From positions 1-32,620 of the forward strand of contig JAPLQZ010000064.1 in NCBI GenBank assembly GCA_026399415.1: a DNA stretch of 32,620 nt, given 5' to 3'. This stretch comes from Rhodocyclales bacterium (lineage in GTDB: Bacteria > Pseudomonadota > Gammaproteobacteria > Burkholderiales > Rhodocyclaceae). The notes beneath the pieces are model-generated. The model was not told the DNA's origin. It searched no databases and worked only from the letters and a program-made list of their open reading frames with translations. Below are positions 26,035-32,620 of this stretch, in pieces. A program made the translations under genes and the position numbers. Numbering within the stretch: the first letter of the stretch is position 1; each line of letters opens with the position of its first letter.

Positions 26035-27297
26035 CTACAGAGCGAACTCCAGGCGTACGCCGATCAGCCTGGCGTTGGGCGTGCCGGGCGTCAGGCTCGG
26101 ATTGCGGATGTGCTGGTAGTTGGGCTGGACCGCGAACCAGGGCGTGACGGCGTACCGATAGGTGACTTCCAGCGCGGTTTCGTTTGATGCCGTCGCAACT
26201 GTCTGCGCGCGACGCCACTTGTCCGCGAGCCCGGCGCGGGTCCACGCGAGGCCGAGGATGTCGTCCGGCCGCGACGCAAACAAACTCCTGGCATGAACGC
26301 CGAGATTCAAGGAATTCCCGATCGCCGACGAGTCACCATCGGCGAAAGTGTAGCGGGCAAAGCCGGTAAGAAAGCGATCATTGTTACCGCCGAGGCGCAC
26401 CAGTGTCCGCTCGCCAAGCAGATAACCGCCCCGACGGCTACGGCGCATGGGATTGCCTGCCGCGTCGACGTCTACCAGATCGTTGGCCTTGGCGCTGTAA
26501 CCCCAAAGACCAAGCGCCAGCTTGGCATGCCCCCTGAACTTGTCATTGCTCGCCTCCGGCAGCCAGCCGAACTCGCCAATGGTGAAACTGCCGTCGCCCC
26601 TGGCAAATCGAATCGCCGTCCGCTTGGGACGCACCGGGTCGTTGGGAACGCCGTCAAGTACCGCGCCCATGGCGTAGAACGATGGCGCGAGGGTCCACCG
26701 CGCGCGGAAGCCAAACGCGGAGTTGTTGAAAATCGACGGGGAAGTCGTCAGCGCCAGATCAGCCGGCGTGCCGTACTGGGGACCGAGGAACACACCGGCA
26801 GAATTGATCCCGAAAAACTCGCTGTCGATCGGGTACAAGCCCGCGAGCACGACAAGTTTGTCATCGAAGAAGCTCTGCTGCAGCCAGGCCTGGAACAAGC
26901 GTGTGGTGCCCGGCGCAGCGACTTCGATGTTGGTGACACCCATCTGGCCGCCCGCGTGGCGCGCATTCGGGCCCCAGCCAGAATCGCTGATGACGTTGAT
27001 CATCGAGGTGCCACCCGACCAGCCGGCGGCCTTTGCCAGATCCATCTTGAGTTTGAGATCGATGTGGCTGGCCGTCTTGTGACCGTTGCCGAGCGCCCCT
27101 CGGTTACGCAGAGCGTCGACCTTCACGCCACCTTCAAAGCTGAAACCGCGCTTTGCGGCGGCGGTTCGATCTCCTCCCCAGTCACCGGTGAGAGTGTCCT
27201 CGGCAAAGTTCGGCTGCGCGTTGTCTTCAGCCTGGACTGACACTGTGGCGAGCAGGCAGGCCATGCCAGCGAGAAAGGATCGATGCCTCGCCGTCAC
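26035..27297 (-). CDS. OprB-family (carbohydrate-selective type) outer-membrane porin
   Basis: This 420-residue protein has a signal peptide (MTARHRSFLAGMACLLATVSVQA) and then the OprB signature region (DTLTGDWGGDRTAAAKRGF). Alternating beta-strands follow (HIDLKLKMDLAKAAGW, RLFQAWLQQSFFDDKLVVLAGLYPIDSEFF, GVRLEFAL), ending in an outer-membrane barrel terminus. OprB proteins pass sugars or other small solutes; specificity cannot be read here. The start is GTG at 27297, overlapping the TGA of the upstream ene-reductase gene as GTGA. The internal ATG at 27264 would truncate the signal peptide. Coupling to an ene-reductase is unusual for a sugar porin. Confidence 0.85.
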   Translation of the reverse strand: MTARHRSFLAGMACLLATVSVQAEDNAQPNFAEDTLTGDWGGDRTAAAKRGFSFEGGVKVDALRNRGALGNGHKTASHIDLKLKMDLAKAAGWSGGTSMINVISDSGWGPNARHAGGQMGVTNIEVAAPGTTRLFQAWLQQSFFDDKLVVLAGLYPIDSEFFGINSAGVFLGPQYGTPADLALTTSPSIFNNSAFGFRARWTLAPSFYAMGAVLDGVPNDPVRPKRTAIRFARGDGSFTIGEFGWLPEASNDKFRGHAKLALGLWGYSAKANDLVDVDAAGNPMRRSRRGGYLLGERTLVRLGGNNDRFLTGFARYTFADGDSSAIGNSLNLGVHARSLFASRPDDILGLAWTRAGLADKWRRAQTVATASNETALEVTYRYAVTPWFAVQPNYQHIRNPSLTPGTPNARLIGVRLEFAL

Positions 27298-28400
27298 GCC
27301 AGCGCCGACTGTTCAGACAACGGGTAGTCCGTGTAGCCCTTCTCGCCGCCGCCGTAGAAAGTGGCGGTATCCCATTTGCCGAGCGGCTCGTCGCGGCGCA
27401 AGCGCTCGACCAGATCCGGGTTGGAGACGAACGGTTTGCCGATGGCAATCAGATCGGCGTGACCGCGCGCCAGAATTTCTTCGCAGGCCGCCGTTGTCTT
27501 GAAACCGCCACAGGCGATAAGCGCACCGTGGAAGGCGTCACGCAGCGCCGGCATCATCGAGTGTGTCGCATCGTGAATCCAGTCCGTCGTCTGACAGTAG
27601 ATGTGCAGAAAGCCGATGCCGCGCTGATTCAGTTCGCGCGCCAGCCAAGGGTAGGTCTTCAAGGGGTCCGGGTCGGCCATCATGCCATTGCCCAGGCCAT
27701 AAGGCGACTGGCGTACGGCGATGCGTTGCGGTGCAACTTCCGCCGCCACCGCATCAACCACTTCCAGCAGCAGGTGGTAGCGATTGGCCAGCGCTCCGCC
27801 GTAGGCGTCGTTGCGGTCATTCACCGCCGGACAGCGGAACTGATCGAGCAGATAACCATTGGCCCCGTGAATCTCCACTCCGTCAAACCCTGCGTCCATG
27901 GCCAGTTTTGCGGCGTGGCCAAACTCAGCGACGACACCGCGAATTTCCTGGATGCTCAGGGCCTCCGGTTGGCCGCTCGCCACGGCAACCGGCTTGCCGT
28001 CGGGGCCGGGAATCATGGTCTGGGTAGCCGCCGGCTTGATCGACGCGCCGGCCGGGGCGCTGCCATCGGCATGCAATGCGGCATGGGCGATGCGGCCGCA
28101 ATGCCAGAGTTGGGCGAGCATCCGGCCGCCTGCGGCATGCACGACATCAGTAACTTTTTTCCAGCCCGCCGCCTGCGCCTCGTTCCAGAGTGCCGGCGTG
28201 TTGAGATAGCCGCGAGCGCGATCGGACACCGGCACGCCTTCCGAGATGATCAGGCCGGCGCCTGCGCGTTGACGGTAATACTCGACGATCAGGTCGTTGG
28301 GCACGGCATCCCGATGGTCGGCACGACAGCGGGTCATGGGCGCCATGGCGATTCGATTGGCGAGCGTGAGGGCTGAATTGGAGTAGGAGTCGAAGAGCAT
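27294..28400 (-). CDS. Old Yellow Enzyme family FMN ene-reductase (NemA-like)
   Basis: This 368-residue flavoprotein has the hallmarks of the OYE family: NRIAMAPMTRCRA at the N-terminus, GLIISEGVPVSDRARGY, QLWHCGRIAH, the substrate-binding His/Asn pair in EIHGANGYLLDQF, NDAYGGALANRYH, and the phosphate-binding C-terminal AIGKPFVSNPDLVERL. Such enzymes use NAD(P)H to reduce activated C=C bonds, nitrate esters or quinone-like compounds. Start ATG 28400 has only a weak ribosome site. Its stop overlaps the GTG of the porin gene. It diverges from the diguanylate cyclase gene across an 84-bp gap containing an inverted repeat. The true substrate is unknown; NemA and alkene reductase names are family-level. 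Confidence 0.9.
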   Translation of the reverse strand: MLFDSYSNSALTLANRIAMAPMTRCRADHRDAVPNDLIVEYYRQRAGAGLIISEGVPVSDRARGYLNTPALWNEAQAAGWKKVTDVVHAAGGRMLAQLWHCGRIAHAALHADGSAPAGASIKPAATQTMIPGPDGKPVAVASGQPEALSIQEIRGVVAEFGHAAKLAMDAGFDGVEIHGANGYLLDQFRCPAVNDRNDAYGGALANRYHLLLEVVDAVAAEVAPQRIAVRQSPYGLGNGMMADPDPLKTYPWLARELNQRGIGFLHIYCQTTDWIHDATHSMMPALRDAFHGALIACGGFKTTAACEEILARGHADLIAIGKPFVSNPDLVERLRRDEPLGKWDTATFYGGGEKGYTDYPLSEQSALA

Positions 28401-28430
28401 GAGAGTCGTTGAGATGTAAGCAATAGGGCG

Positions 28431-28456
28431 ATTCTACCGAAGTGAAGAGGTAGAAT
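28431..28456. promoter_or_regulatory. Inverted repeat with outward-facing -10-like hexamers in the OYE/diguanylate cyclase divergent gap
   Basis: ATTCTACC (28431-28438) and GGTAGAAT (28449-28456) are exact inverse complements separated by 10 bp. Each arm contains TAGAAT in the outward reading direction, which could serve as a -10 box for the gene on that side. No convincing -35 was found. It may be an operator, overlapping promoters, or both. Confidence 0.35.
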
Positions 28457-28484
28457 TTGACGCGTATTCCAACCGGATGGTGCA

Positions 28485-30317
28485 ATGCTGCGCATTCCCG
28501 TCTTTCTGTTCCTGTTGTGTTGTTGGTCGTGCCATATTGGTACAACCTTTGCTGCGGTTCGCCTGGCGCCGGGGATTACCTCGCTTGCGCTTGCCGCAGA
28601 AGTTGCGGTATTGGAAGACGCCGGCGGCAGCCTGTCTCTGGCCGATGTTCAGCGCCGTGGCGCTGATTTTCGGCCCTCGCAGCTGCGGGGCGACGCAGCG
28701 ATCAACTTCGGCTATTCCTCCTCTGTCTGGTGGTTGCGCTTCGAGATCGAGGCGAACCCCGCCGTGGCGCGCGACTGGCTGCTCGAAGTGGCTTTCCCGA
28801 CCCTGGACAGCGTGGAATACTTCGGCCCCGGTGGCGAACATCTGAGTACCGGCGACCACCTGCCTTTCGCCATGCGGCCACTGGAGCATCGCAACTTTGT
28901 GTTCCCGCTGCATCTGAGTGAAGGTGGTGCAAGCACGGTCTGGTTGCGCGTGGCATCCGAAGGCACGCTGACCATTCCGCTGCGACTGTGGCAGGCCGAC
29001 ACCTTCTGGCAGGATTCGCTCGGCAGTTATTCCGTGCTTGCGGTCTACTTCGGCATGTTGCTGGCGCTGGCGCTCTACAACCTGCTGCTATGGGTTTCGT
29101 TGCGCGACTCCAACTATCTCACTTACGTCATGTTTGCCATCAGCATGGCCGTCGGACAACTGTCGCTCAACGGCCTGGGCAACCAGTTTTTGTGGCCGAC
29201 CTGGCCAGTATGGGGCAACCTCGCTTTTACGGTCGGTTTTGCCGCGGCGGGTTTGTTCGGCGCGTTGTTTACTCGTGGCTTTCTTGAAACGCGGCGCAAC
29301 TTGCCACGACTTGATGGCGCCGTGACCGGTCTCGCTGCGCTGTTTGGCGTCTGCGTGCTGGCGCCCCTGATTGCGCCCTATCGCCTGGCGGCCATTCTTA
29401 CTTCGCTGACCGGCGTTACATTCTCGATGGTGGCGGTGCTTGCCGGACTTCGTTGCTGGCGGGCCGGCCAGCCCGGCGCGCGCACCTTTCTTCTGGCATG
29501 GACAGTACTGCTGCTGGGCGTCGCCACGGTCGGCCTGCGCAACCTGAACCTGTTGCCAACCACTTTCCTGAGCTTTTATGCCATGCAGATGGGCTCGGCG
29601 CTGGAAATGCTGCTGCTTTCTTTTGCCCTGGCCGATCGGATCAACGGCTTGCGGCGCGAGAAGGACGCCGCCCAGGGCGAGGCGCTCGCCATCAAGCAGC
29701 AACTGGTGGGAGCCTTGCAAAGATCCGAGGCGAGTCTCGAGCGACGCGTGGCAGAGCGCACCGGGGAACTGGAAACGGCGAACGCCCGTCTGCGCGAGAA
29801 CGAACGTCAGTTGCAGGCCTTGGCCCATACCGATACGCTGACGGGTCTTGCCAACCGGCTGCTGTTCGACGCGCGCCTGCAGCAGTCAATGCAACTGGCG
29901 CGGCGCAGCAACGGCCAGATCGCGGTGCTGCTGGTCGATCTCGATCACTTCAAGGCGATCAATGACGGCTACGGTCACGCCATCGGCGACGAGGTATTGC
30001 GCACCATGGCGGATCGCTTCCGGGCGACAGTGCGCGAGGTCGATACGGTGGCACGACTGGGGGGTGATGAATTCGCGATCGTGCTGACGGGTCTCGGCAG
30101 CGGTGCAGACGCCGAACGCATGGCGCAGAAAATCGTTGCCAATCTCGGCCAGCCGATGCGTGTCCTCGGCTTGCCGCTGGAAGTCGGTGTGAGCATCGGC
30201 ATCGCATTATTCTCCAGCGGCGATTTGTCACCCGCCGAACTGATGCGCCGCGCGGACCAGGCGATGTATGCAGCGAAGGATGCCGGCCGCGGTTGCTACC
30301 GCGTGTTTGCCGCCTAG
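28485..30317 (+). CDS. Membrane diguanylate cyclase with 7TMR-DISM sensor
   Basis: This 610-residue protein has a signal/anchor segment, a periplasmic 7TMR-DISM extracellular domain (about 28-175), seven hydrophobic segments (about 180-385) ending in LEMLLLSFALADRINGLR, and a short coiled coil (LQRSEASLERRVAERTGELE). The C-terminal GGDEF domain (about 440-605) makes c-di-GMP from two GTP. The active-site signature is an intact GGDEF at residues 526-530. An inhibitory I-site Arg517-x-x-Asp520 lies five residues upstream, so product inhibition is expected. HTDTLTGLANR and DLDHFKAINDGYGH are also intact. ATG 28485 has a weak ribosome site. In relatives c-di-GMP raises adhesin and matrix production, relevant to the exoprotein locus and the pilus kinase, but that link is inference. 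Confidence 0.92.
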   Translation: MLRIPVFLFLLCCWSCHIGTTFAAVRLAPGITSLALAAEVAVLEDAGGSLSLADVQRRGADFRPSQLRGDAAINFGYSSSVWWLRFEIEANPAVARDWLLEVAFPTLDSVEYFGPGGEHLSTGDHLPFAMRPLEHRNFVFPLHLSEGGASTVWLRVASEGTLTIPLRLWQADTFWQDSLGSYSVLAVYFGMLLALALYNLLLWVSLRDSNYLTYVMFAISMAVGQLSLNGLGNQFLWPTWPVWGNLAFTVGFAAAGLFGALFTRGFLETRRNLPRLDGAVTGLAALFGVCVLAPLIAPYRLAAILTSLTGVTFSMVAVLAGLRCWRAGQPGARTFLLAWTVLLLGVATVGLRNLNLLPTTFLSFYAMQMGSALEMLLLSFALADRINGLRREKDAAQGEALAIKQQLVGALQRSEASLERRVAERTGELETANARLRENERQLQALAHTDTLTGLANRLLFDARLQQSMQLARRSNGQIAVLLVDLDHFKAINDGYGHAIGDEVLRTMADRFRATVREVDTVARLGGDEFAIVLTGLGSGADAERMAQKIVANLGQPMRVLGLPLEVGVSIGIALFSSGDLSPAELMRRADQAMYAAKDAGRGCYRVFAA

Positions 30318-30324
30318 CCCGGCA

Positions 30325-30810
30325 TTAGGCAAGCCGCGCGAAAGCTTCGATTACCTCTGGCGGAGCTTGTACCAGTTCGATCAGCACACCTTCGCCGGCA
30401 ATCGGAAACTGCTCGTTGGCCTTGGGATGCAGGAAGGTGATGTCATAGCCTGCGGCGCCCTTGCGGATGCCGCCCGGAGCGAAGCGTACGCCTTGAGCCG
30501 TGAGCCATTCAACGGCGGTCGGCAGATCGTCGATCCAGAGTCCGACATGGTTGAGCGGCGTTTCGTGCACGGCAGGTTTTTTCGTCGCATCGAGTGGTTG
30601 CATCAGATCGACTTCCACCTTGAACGGACCGCTGCCCATCGCGGTAATGTCTTCGTCCACGTTTTCGCGCTCGCTGACGAAGTTGCCGGTTACGGCGAGG
30701 CCGAACATCTCGACCCAGAGTTTCCGCAGACGCTGTTTGGAGGCGCCGCCGATGGCGATCTGCTGAATGCCGAGCACCTTGAAGGGGCGCGCGTTCGGTT
30801 GCGGGGTCAT
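30325..30810 (-). CDS. VOC/glyoxalase-fold protein, candidate methylmalonyl-CoA epimerase or glyoxalase
   Basis: This 161-residue protein has two beta-alpha-beta-beta-beta modules. ATG 30810 is preferred over TTG 30828 because GGAG lies upstream and homologues I recall begin [10 protein letters not shown]. By alignment of the fold, metal ligands would be Gln17 (IQQIAI), Glu66 (KVEVDL), His88 (LNHVGLW) and Glu145 (VLIELVQ). Propionibacterium-type epimerase uses His/Gln/His/Glu, whereas human glyoxalase I uses Gln/Glu/His/Glu, so the ligand set here resembles the latter. It is transcribed 60 bp downstream of the chemotaxis kinase gene. Propionyl-CoA genes 4.4 kb away lack an epimerase, making that function attractive but unproven. 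Confidence 0.75.
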   Translation of the reverse strand: MTPQPNARPFKVLGIQQIAIGGASKQRLRKLWVEMFGLAVTGNFVSERENVDEDITAMGSGPFKVEVDLMQPLDATKKPAVHETPLNHVGLWIDDLPTAVEWLTAQGVRFAPGGIRKGAAGYDITFLHPKANEQFPIAGEGVLIELVQAPPEVIEAFARLA

Positions 30811-30870
30811 GGATGAACCGTTCTCCAAAAGCTCAATTCAATCTTTGCGCCCAATTGCTTTTTCCAGGTT

Positions 30871-32620
30871 TCAATGCGGCTTCCTGAGGCATTCGCGGAT
30901 GCATGCCAGCAGGTCTTCTTCGTCGTAGGGTTTGCCCAGATAGTGATTCACGCCAATTTCCGCCGCATGCTGGCGATGCTTGTCGGCGGTGCGCGAGGTG
31001 ATCATGATGATCGGAATATGTTTCAGGCGCTTGTCGGCGCGGATGTTGCGCGCCAGATCGAAGCCATCCATGCGTGGCATTTCGATGTCCAGCAGCATTA
31101 CGTCGGGGATCACGTCGCCCAACTGCTCCAGGGCATCAACGCCATCCTTGGCCGTGAGTACGTTATAGCCATGACGTGCAAGCAGGCGCCCGGCAATCTT
31201 GCGCACGGTGAGCGAATCGTCGACCACCATCACGGAGGCAACGGTCGCGGCGGCCGACGTCGCGGCAGCAGTCGTGGTCGCCTGAACCTCCGCCGGGGTT
31301 GCTGCTGCTTGCACCGGAGCGCTTATGCGTTCGGTGGCACGGGCTGCCAGTGCCACAGGGTTGATGATCAGCGCAACCTCGCCGTTGCCCAGCACAGTGG
31401 CCCCGGCCAATCCGGGGACGCGTGCCAGTTGCGGCCCCACCGCCTTGACCACTATTTCCTGATTGCCGGTAAGGCTGTCGACTTCCAGTGCGACACGTTC
31501 AGTCCCGCCCTTGATCAACAGGATCCAGTGTCGCCGCCCGGGCGGCGGAGTGGCACTCTTTTCGCCCAGCAACTCGGGAAGATAGTGGTATGGATAGCGG
31601 TTTCCCAGCCACTCGGTGCCGCCTGTGCTGCGTATCAGTGACGCAGATTCGGGCTTGTGCTCGGTGGCCTGCTCGATCATCGAGGATGGAAGTGCATAGC
31701 GGCGATTGCCGGCAGTAACCAGCACCGCCTGCGTTACGGCCAGCGTAAGCGGCAGGTAGATGCGGAACGTGGCACCGCGGCCGGTGACCGACGTTACTTC
31801 CATGCGACCGCCGAGACTGGCGGTCTCGCTCTTTACTACGTCCATGCCGACGCCCCGGCCGGCGAGCGCCGTTACTTCCTCGGCGGTGGAGAATCCGGGC
31901 TGCAGGATGAGTTGCGTCAGCGCTGCTTCGTCAGTTTCTGCGTCTGGCGTAATCAGGCCGCGTTCGATAGCGCTCTGGCGAATGCGTTCGAAGTTGAGGC
32001 CGGCGCCGTCGTCGGCGATGGACATCAGGATTTCGTTGCCTTCCTGCGCCAGCGACAGCGCTATCTGACCAATCGCTTCCTTGCCGGTAGCCGCGCGAGT
32101 GGCAGGATCTTCGATGCCATGAGCGACGCAGTTGCGCAGCAGGTGCTCGAGCGGGCCGGCCATCTTGTCGAGTACCGAACGGTCAAGCTCGGTCTGGCCG
32201 TGGCGGATGTCGAGGTTGGCGCGCTTCCCGGAATCCTTGGCCGCCTGTCGTACTACCCGATGCAGACGCTCGGCCAGACTTTCGAAGGGCACCATGCGCA
32301 CGCCCATCATGCGCTGCGACAGTTCGCGGGAGAGGCGTGCCTGCGCGGCCACGGCAGCGTCTGCATGGTCGAGATTGCGCAACAGGTTCTGCTGCACGGC
32401 GGCGACGTCGTTCACGCTTTCCGCCATCATCCGCGTCACTTCCTGGAAACGGGTGAAGCGGTCGAATTCCAGCGGATCAAACTGCTGCGAGCGCTCGCTT
32501 GCCAGCGCTTGCTGTGACTGCATCTGCAACTCGGCCTGGATCTCGACTTCGCGCAGCTGCCGGCGCAGACGAATCACGTTTTCCGTGAGTTCCAGCAGTG
32601 ACGTCTTCAACGCCAGCAAC
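30871..32620 (-). CDS. pilL: ChpA/PilL-like hybrid chemotaxis histidine kinase, C-terminal part (start outside window)
   Basis: The visible 582 residues lack the N-terminal histidine-phosphotransfer domains, which must lie past the right edge. In order they show the CheA dimerisation helices (FDPLEFDRFTRFQEVTRMM, ELSQRMMGVRMVPFESLAER) and a kinase ATPase with N-box HLLRNCVAHGIED, DDGAGLN, and GRGVGMDVV (about 32180-31740). A CheW-like domain (about 31730-31330), an Ala/Thr linker and a C-terminal receiver domain (about 31235-30871) follow. The receiver has VVDDSLTVRK, phosphoacceptor Asp in LLDIEMPRMDG, the Thr in ITSRTADKH, and the Lys in YLGKPYDEE. This layout matches ChpA/PilL, which steers type IV pilus extension and twitching. 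No pil gene is in the window to confirm it. Confidence 0.88.
   Translation of the reverse strand, partial: LLALKTSLLELTENVIRLRRQLREVEIQAELQMQSQQALASERSQQFDPLEFDRFTRFQEVTRMMAESVNDVAAVQQNLLRNLDHADAAVAAQARLSRELSQRMMGVRMVPFESLAERLHRVVRQAAKDSGKRANLDIRHGQTELDRSVLDKMAGPLEHLLRNCVAHGIEDPATRAATGKEAIGQIALSLAQEGNEILMSIADDGAGLNFERIRQSAIERGLITPDAETDEAALTQLILQPGFSTAEEVTALAGRGVGMDVVKSETASLGGRMEVTSVTGRGATFRIYLPLTLAVTQAVLVTAGNRRYALPSSMIEQATEHKPESASLIRSTGGTEWLGNRYPYHYLPELLGEKSATPPPGRRHWILLIKGGTERVALEVDSLTGNQEIVVKAVGPQLARVPGLAGATVLGNGEVALIINPVALAARATERISAPVQAAATPAEVQATTTAAATSAAATVASVMVVDDSLTVRKIAGRLLARHGYNVLTAKDGVDALEQLGDVIPDVMLLDIEMPRMDGFDLARNIRADKRLKHIPIIMITSRTADKHRQHAAEIGVNHYLGKPYDEEDLLACIRECLRKPH

Overview
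The window looks like a chromosomal segment of a GC-rich betaproteobacterium, probably of the Rhodocyclales/Sterolibacteriaceae type. This placement is inferred from protein style and gene order (two-partner secretion, ChpA/PilL, the scpA-meaB-pccB-pccA order); no rRNA or tRNA gene is present to confirm it. Coding density is high, and no stretch longer than about 170 bases lacks a gene. I see no insertion sequence, CRISPR array, phage gene or RNA gene.

Region 1 (1-13798, + strand) is a cell-surface locus. It opens with the 3' part of an Ala/Glu/Arg-rich coiled-coil gene whose frame is broken by an exact 52-bp deletion inside a 411-bp repeat. Then come a TpsB outer-membrane transporter (1309-3015), a roughly 3021-residue TpsA-type exoprotein with a very long glycine-rich, PGRS-like modular core (3126-12191), a secreted FecR-domain protein (12208-12918) and a PAPS-dependent-type sulfotransferase (12974-13798). 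No terminator is visible between the fecR-like gene and the sulfotransferase gene. On the opposite strand, overlapping the sulfotransferase 3' end, lies an APS kinase gene (cysC-like), which makes the PAPS donor that a sulfotransferase consumes. Together these suggest a secreted, possibly sulfated, glycine-rich surface fibre. That is the most interesting hypothesis of the window and it is inference.

Region 2 (14433-18436) holds small-molecule enzymes: an AhpD-like CxxC protein, divergent from a Tat-exported dienelactone hydrolase directly joined to a PaaK-like AMP-forming ligase, and an ornithine cyclodeaminase/mu-crystallin-family dehydrogenase on the other strand.

Region 3 (18474-25951) is the methylmalonyl-CoA route from propionyl-CoA to succinyl-CoA. 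Methylmalonyl-CoA mutase, its MeaB chaperone GTPase, and propionyl-CoA carboxylase beta and alpha subunits form one + strand operon. A divergent GntR/FCD regulator has a near-palindromic operator candidate lying inside the mutase promoter. The epimerase needed to join carboxylase and mutase is not in the operon; a VOC-fold protein at 30325-30810 is a candidate with a variant metal-ligand set.

Region 4 (25952-32620): a perfect 18-bp-stem hairpin separates pccA from a convergent pair, an Old Yellow Enzyme gene overlapping an OprB-type porin gene through GTGA. A membrane 7TMR-DISM diguanylate cyclase diverges from the OYE. The VOC protein follows, then the 3' end of a ChpA/PilL-like hybrid chemotaxis kinase that controls type IV pili in relatives and that runs off the right edge.
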